Shown here: positions 1 through 7,705 of the stretch, in pieces | How positions within the stretch are numbered: position 1 is the stretch's first letter | Layout: every line of letters begins with the position of its first letter | Assembly: GCF_009831625.1 (NCBI RefSeq) | Contig: NZ_WUUS01000001.1 | Coordinates: forward strand, 124,301 to 188,300 | Reading direction: 5' to 3' | DNA from: Halobaculum saliterrae | GTDB taxonomy: Archaea; Halobacteriota; Halobacteria; Halobacteriales; Haloferacaceae | Length of the DNA stretch: 64,000 bases | Translations under genes and position numbers: made by a program | The notes under the pieces: model-generated | Told to the model about the DNA's origin: nothing | The model's database searches: none | The model's input: the letters and a program-made list of their open reading frames with translations, nothing else

Positions 1-441
1 TAATGTGGACAGTCAACACGAAACACGTTATTACCAATTAGCACAGTTTGGTGCATGCCTTTGCCAGTTCAGCGCGTCCCACAGGAGGCGAGACCGGAGA
101 ACGCAGTGATCAGTATATTCGTGGCGGACACGCCAGATTCAACTCGAAGATGGACAACACGGAGCTGAGTTTGTACTGGCTGCATTCTTTGCATTCGTCC
201 CGAGTTTGGGCTTCTGACTGAGGAGGACGAGTATCAGAGACTATCACGTGCCCTGAGGGTGATGGGCTTCATAGAGGGGATGAGGAGAGTTGCGGGTTGT
301 GGATGCTCGGGAAGTGTAGTCGGGGGGTGGACCCCCTCCCTCCCTGAATATCCATTCCCCGACTTCGGAACAGTTGTCGGGAGAAACCACGCCTCCCCTC
401 ACCGGAAATAGTGGGAAGGTCTTCTGCGTGTCTGTGCCGTG
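1..441. other. Gene-poor left edge, no recognisable gene
   Basis: This stretch is more AT-rich than the rest of the window and has no reading frame with haloarchaeal coding character. A short GC hairpin (GGGGG, loop TGGA, CCCCC) lies at about 323-336. It could be intergenic DNA or the edge of a degraded accessory region that continues to the left. Confidence 0.5.
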
Positions 442-735
442 CTACTGTCGACGATGGGATCGACCTTCCGATCGTTCTACGCCTCGTGGCGAGGCGGGCC
501 CTCCGGCGGAGGTGTCCGTGTCCGTCGAAGATTGCGCTGTGGAGTCCGTCGTCAGATCGTATGCGAGCGTACGGATGGCTTCGTTGTGTTTTTCCTTCAC
601 TTGAGCGATCGCGTGCGGGTGAGTCTCCAGTTGATCGTACTCCTCGCAGTCGATAGCGTGTCCGCGCTGCCGTTCGTACTCATCGCGAACCAGTAAGAGA
701 AGTTCGTGGAGATGGACGAGTTCTATCTTTCTCAT
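442..735 (-). CDS. UPF0058 family protein
   Basis: The 97-aa product begins MRKIELVHLHELLLLVRDEY, the hallmark N-terminus of the UPF0058 family, a small archaeal family common in haloarchaea whose function is unknown. The C-terminal third is Thr/Ser/Arg-rich and divergent. An in-frame upstream start at 762 would add nine unlike residues, so the ATG at 735, directly before the conserved block, was chosen. It stands alone, in lower-GC DNA than the genes to its right. The family call rests on the N-terminal motif only. Confidence 0.75.
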   Translation of the reverse strand: MRKIELVHLHELLLLVRDEYERQRGHAIDCEEYDQLETHPHAIAQVKEKHNEAIRTLAYDLTTDSTAQSSTDTDTSAGGPASPRGVERSEGRSHRRQ

Positions 736-1186
736 GTGTTGGAACCCATTCGCTGCTCGCAACTTGATCTGGTTCCCACAGATCGCTCCGTCCCCGTAGA
801 ACGGTCGTCGCTCCCTTTGTTATTCTCCACTCCTCAAAGCTGGGGGTCAGCTTACTGACAGGGTGTAAGGGCGTACCCGATCCGACCGATCTCCAAGCAC
901 CCGCACACATCAGCGAAAAAAGAACTGCTTACTCACCGAGCAACTGGTGGCCCAGAGCGATCCGTACGTACAGACCATCGCGTACTGTGCTCTGGATCGG
1001 CCGATTCACGGAGCGGTCAACGAGGTATATTGAACCGTTCTATGACACCCTCGTGAGAACGGAACCGACGCCATCGGTATCGACGTCACCAGCAACACCG
1101 TCGGCGACACCACTCACTGATCCGAGTAGGGGCACGCCCGGCCGACTCCACCCCGTTTACCACCCCACGACCACACACACGGATCA
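736..1186. other. Intergenic, nothing recognised
   Basis: About 450 bp between the UPF0058 gene and the monooxygenase gene. The short open frames here lack acidic haloarchaeal composition and match no family I recognise. Promoters for both flanking divergent genes must lie here, but I see no convincing TATA element at leaderless spacing. Confidence 0.4.
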
Positions 1187-2539
1187 ATGAGCGACGGTAT
1201 CCACCTCAACCTCTTCACGATGAACTCCGTGGAGCACGTCTCTCCGGGATCGTGGACACACCCGGCGGACCGCTCCGCCGAGTACAGAGACAGGGAGTAC
1301 TGGACGGACGTAGCGAGAACCGCCGAACGCGGCGGCTTCGCTGCGGTGTTCTTCGCCGACGTGCGCGGTATCTACGACGTGTACGGCGGCGACCGCGAGA
1401 CCGCCATCGAGCACGCGGTGCAGACCCCCTCGAACGACCCCGGCTACCTCGTGCCCGCGATGGCCGAGGTGACCGACTCGCTCGGGTTCGCGGTCACGAA
1501 GTCGACCACCTACACCCACCCGTACCAGCTCGCGCGGGAGTTCTCGACGCTGGATCACCTCACCGACGGCCGGGTCGCGTTCAACGTCGTCACCTCCTAC
1601 CTGGAGTCGGCGGCGGCGAACCTCGGCCTCGACGAGCGCATGGACAAGGAAACGCGGTACGACCGCGCCGACGAGTTCATGGACGTCTGTTACGCGCTGT
1701 GGGAGGACTCGTGGGACGACGACGCGGTCGTCCGCGATCGCGAGTCGGGCGTCTTCAGCGACCCGGCGAAGGTCCACGAGATCGACCACGAGGGCGAGTT
1801 CTTCGACGTGCCCGGACCCCACGGCTGTGAGCCGTCGCCGCAGCGCAGTCCCGTGATCTTCCAGGCGGGCTCCTCCGACCGCGGGCGCGACTTCGCCGCC
1901 GCCAACGCGGAGGCGGTGTTCTGTTCGCAGCCCACCGAGCACGGCGTCCGCGAGTACATGGAGGACCTGCGCGAGCGTGCCGCCGACCTCGGCAGGGATC
2001 CCGACGACCTCGCGTTCTTCCCGGGCGTCGTTCCCGTCGTCGCCGAGACGGAGGAGGCGGCGGAGGCGAAGTACGAGCGCCTGCTGGAGACGGTCGACGT
2101 GGAGGCGACGCTCGCGCTGCTGTCGGGCTTTCTCGACATGGACCTCTCGGAACTCGACCCCGATCAGCGGATCGAGCACATCGAGACCGACGCGATCCAG
2201 GGGACGATGAACGCCTTCACCAAGTCCGACCCGGACCGGGAGTGGACGGTCCGCGAGGTCGCGCAGTTCTCCGGCCTCGGTACCACCTCGCCGGTCGTCG
2301 TCGGCACGCCCGAACAGGTTGCCGACGAACTGCAGTACTGGTACGAGGAGGTGGGCGTCGACGGATTCAACGTGAAGGAGGTGCTCCGCACCGGGAGCCT
2401 CGACGACGTGGTCGACCTCCTCGTTCCGGAACTGCGCGCGCGAGACCTCCTCGCGGAACCGACCCCCGGGGAGACCCTCCGCGGGCGGCTCCTCGGCGAC
2501 GGACCGCGGCTCGCTCCCTCGCATCCCGCACGCCAGTGA
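1187..2539 (+). CDS. FMN-dependent monooxygenase of the NtaA/SnaA/SoxA (luciferase-like) family
   Basis: The 450-aa product matches the two-component, FMNH2-dependent monooxygenase family that acts on nitrilotriacetate, sulfonates or sulfides with a separate flavin reductase. Visible family signatures are the N-terminal HLNLFTMNSVEH strand, the WTDVARTAERGGF helix, the STLDHLTDGRVAFNVVTSY flavin-site block and the SPVIFQAGSSDRGRDFAA block. Its length equals the family norm, and the ATG at 1187 fits the N-terminus. No flavin reductase or sulfur/amine transporter gene is adjacent, so the substrate cannot be inferred. It is transcribed alone, with a possible small RNA just downstream. Confidence 0.88.
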   Translation: MSDGIHLNLFTMNSVEHVSPGSWTHPADRSAEYRDREYWTDVARTAERGGFAAVFFADVRGIYDVYGGDRETAIEHAVQTPSNDPGYLVPAMAEVTDSLGFAVTKSTTYTHPYQLAREFSTLDHLTDGRVAFNVVTSYLESAAANLGLDERMDKETRYDRADEFMDVCYALWEDSWDDDAVVRDRESGVFSDPAKVHEIDHEGEFFDVPGPHGCEPSPQRSPVIFQAGSSDRGRDFAAANAEAVFCSQPTEHGVREYMEDLRERAADLGRDPDDLAFFPGVVPVVAETEEAAEAKYERLLETVDVEATLALLSGFLDMDLSELDPDQRIEHIETDAIQGTMNAFTKSDPDREWTVREVAQFSGLGTTSPVVVGTPEQVADELQYWYEEVGVDGFNVKEVLRTGSLDDVVDLLVPELRARDLLAEPTPGETLRGRLLGDGPRLAPSHPARQ

Positions 2540-2647
2540 ATAAATGAACGGCGTTCCGTTCGAAACGATCGCGACCGCCCTCGCCGAGGCGTACACGCAG
2601 TACGTCCGGCGGTTTCGATCAGGGACGGTACGGCCGGCGCCAACATC

Positions 2648-2765
2648 GTTAAGTACTCGCACCCGCTTGTCTCAGGTGACGCTTCGTCTGGAGGGCCGAA
2701 GCGTCAGCGGGGACCAATTCAGGGCGGAACGCGCGCCGCTCTTTTCACCGGCGCGCGTTCCTCCC
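2648..2765 (+). ncRNA. Putative structured small RNA with two perfect hairpins
   Basis: A TATA-like GTTAAGTA lies at 2648-2655. About 25 nt downstream a perfect 10-bp stem (2677-2686 with 2697-2706) begins, followed by a perfect 13-bp GC-rich stem (2726-2738 with 2749-2761) around a 10-nt pyrimidine-rich loop. The spacing fits transcription starting at about 2674-2680 on the plus strand. No open frame explains the sequence. A minus-strand role, as a terminator for the small gene at 2859-3047, is also possible because stems read the same on both strands. I do not recognise the RNA family. Confidence 0.4.
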
Positions 2766-2858
2766 ACGTTTCACACCTGCGAGCGACCGCTGTGTGACTG
2801 CGAACGGTATCGTGTCCGAGAGCCGTCGGCTCAGCACCGTACCCGTCAGCGCAGGTAG

Positions 2859-3047
2859 TCACCCGTCGGTCGGCGGATTGCGGAACACGCCGTCGGCGAT
2901 GGCGAGGCCGCCGACCACCGAACCCGCGGGCGCCGTCACCCGAAACGGCACGCCGAACGCCGTCGTCGCGAACACGGCCGCGAACAGGCTCGCGCCGATG
3001 AGCGCGAGGATCACGTCCGGACGCGACAGCCCGTCAGCCGGGAGCAT
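2859..3047 (-). CDS. Small haloarchaeal membrane protein
   Basis: The 62-aa product has one or two hydrophobic segments (about residues 11-32 and 38-52) separated by a short polar turn, so it is predicted to sit in the membrane. Tiny proteins starting with a similar RPDVILALI motif are common in haloarchaea, with no assigned function. The ATG at 3047 is the only good start. It diverges from the broken gene at 3116 with 68 bp between them. Confidence 0.6.
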   Translation of the reverse strand: MLPADGLSRPDVILALIGASLFAAVFATTAFGVPFRVTAPAGSVVGGLAIADGVFRNPPTDG

Positions 3048-3115
3048 GGTAATTACATCTCATTAGAGACGGAAATCCCTTGGGATCGTTTCGGACCCGC
3101 CGGAACAGGGAGGCG

Positions 3116-3321
3116 ATGGCCGAACGACACCCGAACATGCCACAGCTCCAGTTCGGCACCGAGATCCGGCCGACGACCGACGAGAGGGACACGGTCGCGA
3201 CGACGGAGTATCTGGTCGACGATCGAGACATCGTCGAATCGATCTCAAGGTGACGTTCACCGAGCACGCCGGCGCGGAGTTGATGGGATACGACCGCGTC
3301 GGCGGCGACTGGGAGGGATGA
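3116..3321 (+). pseudogene. Frameshifted small acidic protein gene
   Basis: Frame 1 from the ATG at 3116 reads a haloarchaeal-looking acidic sequence (MAERHPNMPQLQFGTEI, then a VATTEYLVDDRDIVES segment) and stops at 3251-3253. The next frame, from about 3241, continues naturally as DLKVTFTEHAGAELMGYDRV and ends GGDWEG-stop at 3321. Adding one base at about 3239-3241 would join them into one protein of roughly 68 aa. This points to a one-base deletion, or a sequencing error. I do not recognise the family. Confidence 0.5.
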
Positions 3322-3617
3322 ACTCGGAGTCGGTGCGACACACGTCTCGAACGATACCGACGCTAGCCGACCGTTCGGCCGTGTCCTCGTCCGCTTCGTT
3401 GTCCTTTCGACGGCCTCGGAGCGTACAGGCGTCGACGAGTTCGCGAGTAACCCGTCTCTTTGACCGATTTAGCTGAGAGTCCGCGGTACAGAAATTATTT
3501 CCCAACCAGCCGTGTACCTCGCTGCATGAGTTTTCAGTTGGGAGGAGGCAGGGCCACCACAGGGACTTCGTCTAGGGATCCGCTTGCGCTCCCGTCCTCT
3601 CACGGGGACAGAGGGCG

Positions 3618-4913
3618 ATGACGGGGACGAATTTTCTGTTCGTTTCGCTGGACGGACTCATCGGAGATATCGCGTGGCGTGTGAAACAGCACGGAAACGA
3701 CGTGAAGTACGCGATCACGGAGGACGAATTCTCACAGGACGTCTGCGATGGCCTCGTCCCGAAGACCGACGACTGGCGGGCCGAGCTCGAGTGGGCCGAC
3801 GTTGTCGTGATGGACGACAGTTTCGGCCTCGGCCGTGAGGCTGAACGTCTCCGTGAGGAAGGGATTCCGGTCGTCGGCGGCACCGAGTTGACCGACCGAC
3901 TCGAGGAGGACCGGGGGTTCGGACACGAGACGATGCGTGAGTTGGGACTGAACGTCATCGAGTCCCGGATCTTCGAGAGCCTCGACGCCGGCATCGAGTA
4001 CGTCCGAAACAACCCAGCGCCCTACGTTCTGAAACCGAGCGGGGACACGCAGAACTTCAACGAACTTCTCTACGTCGGGCAATCAGAGGACGGCGCCGAC
4101 GTCGTACAGATGCTCCAACGGTATCGGGACAAGTTGGACGGCGAGGTCGAGGAGTTCCAGTTACAGCTCCGGAAAACCGGCATCGAGATCTCCGTCTGCG
4201 GGTTCTTCGACGGAGAACAGTTCGTCGAGCCGATCAATTACACGTTCGAACACAAACGGCTGTTCCCGGGTGACCTCGGCCCGATGACCGGAGAGATGGG
4301 AACGGCGATGTTCTGGGGTCCCCCGAACCGGCTGTTTCACGGGACGATCGCACCGTTCGAGCCTCTCCTCCGTAAGGAAGGGTACGTCGGCGCGTTCGAC
4401 ATCAACTGTATCGTCAACGGCGACGGGATCTTCCCGCTTGAGATCACGTCTCGGTTCGGCTATCCACAGATCGCGATCCAGGAAGCCGCGATGGAGACAC
4501 CGATCGACGACTTCCTGTACGGACTGGCGGCCGGGACCGACCCGGAACTCGAAACGCACGACGGCTTCCAAGTCGGGTTGCGGGTTTGCGTCCCGCCGTT
4601 CCCGGCCGACGACGTCGACTGGTTCGAGGAGCACTCGCGTGACCTGCAGATCGGGTTCCGCGAGGAGGGGCTTCCGGACGGCATTCATCTCGAGGACATG
4701 AAACACACGGACGGCGAGTTCCGCGTTGCGGGCGAGACGGGCGAAGTCCTCGTTGCGACCGGGCTGGGCGAGACGATGCAGGCTGCAAAGACCGAGGCCG
4801 AGGAACGTGCCGACGATGTCGTTCTCCCCAACAATTTTTACCGCACCGATATCGGTTCGAAGTGGCAAAAGGAGGCCGAGCAGTTGATCCGCTGGGGATA
4901 CCTTCGCAACTAG
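3618..4913 (+). CDS. PurD-like ATP-grasp ligase of unknown substrate
   Basis: The 431-aa product is an ATP-grasp protein resembling phosphoribosylamine-glycine ligase (PurD). Seen directly: a Rossmann-like N-terminus (residues 5-66), the nucleotide-binding YVLKPSG at 136-142, the PurD-like block EHKRLFPGDLGPMTGEMGTA at 211-230, and the metal/nucleotide segment PLEITSRFGYPQ at 273-284 (compare EFNCRFGDPE in PurD). The N-terminal GGGGREH glycine loop of true PurD is missing, so a role in purine synthesis is doubtful. ATP-grasp ligases join a carboxylate to an amine or thiol via acyl-phosphate. A metallopeptidase-like gene follows 61 bp downstream on the same strand. GC is lower than in most of the window. 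Confidence 0.75.
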   Translation: MTGTNFLFVSLDGLIGDIAWRVKQHGNDVKYAITEDEFSQDVCDGLVPKTDDWRAELEWADVVVMDDSFGLGREAERLREEGIPVVGGTELTDRLEEDRGFGHETMRELGLNVIESRIFESLDAGIEYVRNNPAPYVLKPSGDTQNFNELLYVGQSEDGADVVQMLQRYRDKLDGEVEEFQLQLRKTGIEISVCGFFDGEQFVEPINYTFEHKRLFPGDLGPMTGEMGTAMFWGPPNRLFHGTIAPFEPLLRKEGYVGAFDINCIVNGDGIFPLEITSRFGYPQIAIQEAAMETPIDDFLYGLAAGTDPELETHDGFQVGLRVCVPPFPADDVDWFEEHSRDLQIGFREEGLPDGIHLEDMKHTDGEFRVAGETGEVLVATGLGETMQAAKTEAEERADDVVLPNNFYRTDIGSKWQKEAEQLIRWGYLRN

Positions 4914-4974
4914 TCGATCCCACCACAGCGCGTAAAGAAACACCTATCCTCGGCCTGCCGCATAGGGACCGTGA

Positions 4975-5460
4975 ATGGAGCGTACCCAGATCGAGGAACG
5001 GACCGAACTCCACGACATCGTCACCGGAGTGTACGATCTCCTCTTTCCGGACGATCTGGACTCGGACGAGATCGACCTATACTACATCGACTCCGAGCAC
5101 GTCGAGGCCGAGATCGAGTTTCCCTACATCGGCATCAACCGCGCGGACTGGGAGCGAGAGTGGACAGCCGAACGAAAACTCGAGGTGCTCCTCCACGAGT
5201 TCGCACACGTCGAGGAAGGCCCCGACGAGGCGGACCACGGACCGCGTTTCTACGATCGGCTCGCCGACTTGACGACCACTGCGGAGGCGAAACAGGAAGG
5301 GATCGAGGCGGTCTTCGGGACGTCCCTCGACTTCGAGCGGATCCATGGCCACATCATCGAATCCGTAAACGAGTACACGATCGAGACAGCTAGCGATACG
5401 ATCGAGGGCAGGCGGCGGGTCCTCCGGCAAGAGCTGTCGGACCCCTCCACGACTCGGTAG
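4975..5460 (+). CDS. Small HEXXH zinc metallopeptidase-like protein
   Basis: The 161-aa product carries VLLHEFAHVE at 71-80 with a downstream DHGPRFYDRL (His88). This HEXXH plus His-Gly arrangement resembles SprT/WLM-type zincins: His74 and His78 bind zinc, Glu75 is the general base, and His88 is the probable third ligand. There is no signal peptide or membrane segment, so it should act in the cytoplasm. It is closely similar over its length to the C-terminal domain (425-573) of the convergent gene at 5470, whose stop lies 9 bp away. It probably shares a transcript with the ATP-grasp gene. Its substrate is unknown; it may cleave a conjugate made by that ligase. Confidence 0.7.
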   Translation: MERTQIEERTELHDIVTGVYDLLFPDDLDSDEIDLYYIDSEHVEAEIEFPYIGINRADWEREWTAERKLEVLLHEFAHVEEGPDEADHGPRFYDRLADLTTTAEAKQEGIEAVFGTSLDFERIHGHIIESVNEYTIETASDTIEGRRRVLRQELSDPSTTR

Positions 5461-5469
5461 CGGTCGCGT

Positions 5470-7191
5470 TCATCGGGGGAAGAACTGTTCACGGAGCCAT
5501 CGTTTCCGTTCGTCGATGTCATCACAGTCCTCTTCGATCGTCTCCTCGTGGACGGATTCGATGATAGACCGACGGACGCCGTCGAAGTCGATGTCCTCGT
5601 CGAACGTCGCTTCGAGTTCCGGTTGCCAGTCGGCGGCGATCGCTGTGATCTCGAGGAGGCGCTCGTAGAACTCGTCGCCGTGGTCGCGCTCGTCCGGTTC
5701 CTCCTCGACGTGCGCGAGTTCGTGAAGTAACACCTCGAGGCGTCGCTCGACCGGCCACTGTCGCCAGTAGTGGAAGTTGATTCCGACCTCCGGAAGGTAG
5801 ACGTCCGCCTCCTCGTCCTCGTGTAGAAGTTGATTTAATTCGATCTCGTCCGGGGAGATCGAGTCCTCAAAGACGACATTGTAGAGCGCAGCGATCGATC
5901 CCTTGATCGAGGCTCGTTCCTCGGGCGTGGTCACGACGCCCCCGGATCCCAGTTCGCCGTGAGGGGTTTCGATCCGAGCGACTGTTTCGTCGGCGAATTC
6001 GGCGGCTTCCACCGGCGTTCCACGAGCACGCTGTCGGAACAGATCTCGAGGGAGTACACCGTCCGCGAGCGTCCGTGAGATCGCGGATCGAACGAGACTC
6101 GCGGCGTCACTCCAGCCGAGATACTCGAACAACAGACGGCCGGCGAGCACCAGCGGGATCGGGTTCGTTCCGGGCGTCGCCGACTGCCTGTGCCCGGACG
6201 AGTGTGCGGTGACGAGAAGCGTTCCGTCGCCGAGTCCGAGATCTGCTGACTCGCTGGTTTGCCCGACTGCCGTGTTAGCCACAGTTGAGAGATACGTCCC
6301 GCCCAGAGCCGGGGCAAGGATCACGTCGTACTCGTCCGGATCGACCAGTAGGTCACGACAGAGTTCCTCAGTTCGACGTTCGAGGAGGACGAGTTCGTCC
6401 TCGGGGAACGCCTGATACTCCTCACGGAACGTCGCTTCGTCCACGACGCTGTCGCCGTACTCCGCATCGATGTACGCACGTGCCCACGATACGAACGAGC
6501 CCTCCGAGGCCGGCCGCAGGTCCCCTTGGTGGGAGATCGTGACCGTCCTCCGATCGTGTTCGAACGCGTATTCGAGTGCCACATCGACGAGCGCTTCGGT
6601 CCCGCTCTGTGAGATAGGGCTGACGCTATACCCGGTCGGATCGTCCGGGACTCGTTCGGCGCCGTCAGTTCGAAGCAGACAGTCGCGAAGCCTTCGTGCG
6701 TCACGTGTCCCCGGCCCGTACTCGAGTGAGGCGGCAACGTCCTCGGAGACATCCCTGAAGAGGGTGCTATCCAGATCACCGCCACGAATCGGTGAGGGAT
6801 GCCGCGCGATGTCCGAACAGCGAGTCGTCGCGGTCACGATCTCGAGACGACTGCGGATCTCGTTCCCGAGCGCGAGCGCCTCTCGACGGTCTCCGGAAAG
6901 TGGTCCAAGGATCCCGAGACGAAACCGTCGGAACGCACGGATCGTCTCTTTCGGGAGGGGATCCCCGTACCGTTCTCGCGCTTCCTCACCGGTATAGACT
7001 CGCATCCAGTGAATTTCCCGCCCCGTCCGTTCGACAGCCGTGTCGAGTATCCGACGAGCCGCCGAGACGAGTTCCTCGTTGACACCCGGGGAAAACGGAA
7101 CGATCGGTGCTTCAGGCGGGGTAAAGTCGCCTTCGTACGTGACCGCCGTTCCCCTTGGGGGAACGGATATCTGTTCGAAATCCCGAGTCAT
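5470..7191 (-). CDS. Inactive isocitrate-dehydrogenase-like domain fused to a HEXXH metallopeptidase domain
   Basis: The 573-aa product has two parts. Residues 8-385 align from memory, block by block, with NADP isocitrate dehydrogenase: IHWMRVYTGEEARERYG (60-76), TLFRDVSEDVAASLEY (143-158), VTISHQGD (217-224), DEYDVILAPALGGTYLS (286-302), LFEYLGWSDAA (354-364). Against E. coli Icd numbering the key residues are changed: Ser113 to Ala107, Asn115 to Gly109, Arg129 to Thr123, Tyr160 to Ala153, Lys230 to Gln222, Asp307 to Thr299 and Asp311 to Thr303. Arg153 is kept as Arg146. Loss of the catalytic Lys and Tyr and of two metal Asp residues predicts no dehydrogenase activity. Residues 425-573 are a zincin with HELAH at 490-494 and His504, paralogous to the gene at 4975. 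Confidence 0.75.
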   Translation of the reverse strand: MTRDFEQISVPPRGTAVTYEGDFTPPEAPIVPFSPGVNEELVSAARRILDTAVERTGREIHWMRVYTGEEARERYGDPLPKETIRAFRRFRLGILGPLSGDRREALALGNEIRSRLEIVTATTRCSDIARHPSPIRGGDLDSTLFRDVSEDVAASLEYGPGTRDARRLRDCLLRTDGAERVPDDPTGYSVSPISQSGTEALVDVALEYAFEHDRRTVTISHQGDLRPASEGSFVSWARAYIDAEYGDSVVDEATFREEYQAFPEDELVLLERRTEELCRDLLVDPDEYDVILAPALGGTYLSTVANTAVGQTSESADLGLGDGTLLVTAHSSGHRQSATPGTNPIPLVLAGRLLFEYLGWSDAASLVRSAISRTLADGVLPRDLFRQRARGTPVEAAEFADETVARIETPHGELGSGGVVTTPEERASIKGSIAALYNVVFEDSISPDEIELNQLLHEDEEADVYLPEVGINFHYWRQWPVERRLEVLLHELAHVEEEPDERDHGDEFYERLLEITAIAADWQPELEATFDEDIDFDGVRRSIIESVHEETIEEDCDDIDERKRWLREQFFPR

Positions 7192-7487
7192 GAGGGAAAT
7201 CCTATCGCCACCCCGGTGAATGTTCGCTCTGCTGTATCACTGTACCTGCCGTCACATCCCGGATCTATCACCACCCGAGGTTCAACAGAGCCGATTCAAA
7301 CGGGTTCGGAACCGATACACGCCGTTCGCGTCCGTTCGATCCGAAATCCTTCTCGTCACGCACCGTTTCGCTCTTCGTGACTGCGAGAGAAGGGATTTGA
7401 ACCACATCCGGACGTGCTCGCTGCGCTGCGCGTCCGGTCTGGTTCAACTCCTCCCGGAACGGTTCGGGGGCCTTCGGCCCCACTCAT
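7192..7487. other. Spacer between the accessory module and tRNA-Leu
   Basis: This interval has no convincing gene. It contains an imperfect copy of the tRNA-Leu 3' end (7383-7403), an inverted repeat around 7399-7446 (GAACCA...CCGGACG paired with CGTCCGG...TGGTTC), and a GGGGGCC-TTC-GGCCCC hairpin at about 7466-7480. These features are listed separately or in the findings. Confidence 0.5.
7383..7403 (-). repeat. Partial duplicate of the tRNA-Leu 3' end (attachment-site remnant)
   Basis: The 21 bp at 7383-7403 match the last 21 nt of the tRNA-Leu gene (7488-7508) at 20 of 21 positions, in the same orientation. Only the tRNA 3' end (acceptor and T-arm side) is repeated. This is the usual signature of an integrase-mediated attachment site at the 3' end of a tRNA gene. 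No integrase gene is visible in the window. Confidence 0.5.
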
Positions 7488-7571
7488 GCGAGGGAAGGGA
7501 TTTGAACCCTCGAACCCCTGAGGGAGCGGATCTTAAGTCCGCCGCCTTTGGCCAAGCTCAGCCACCCTCGC
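7488..7571 (-). tRNA. tRNA-Leu (anticodon UAA)
   Basis: The minus strand folds as an 84-nt class II tRNA. The acceptor stem is GCGAGGG (7571-7565) with CCCTCGC (7494-7488). The anticodon stem GCGGA/TCCGC encloses loop CTTAAGA with anticodon TAA. A long variable arm (GCTCCCTCAGGGG) precedes the T-arm GAGGGTTCAAATCCC. CCA is not encoded. Class II shape and the UAA anticodon identify leucine. Confidence 0.95.
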
Positions 7572-7705
7572 GCGGACGCTCGTTTCGCCGGACGGTGCAA
7601 GTGGATTTCGGTCGCACGCCGGGGATGCTTGCTGCGGCTCCGGGATCGAGGACAGCCCTGCGGAGAGCGACGGATGAATACGTGTCCGGGGCCCTCGTTG
7701 TCGTC

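Noticed and set aside
7220-7705. N-terminal extension of the peptide-binding lipoprotein
   Set aside because: The open frame crosses the tRNA-Leu gene and lacks coding character; the Tat signal starts after 7706.
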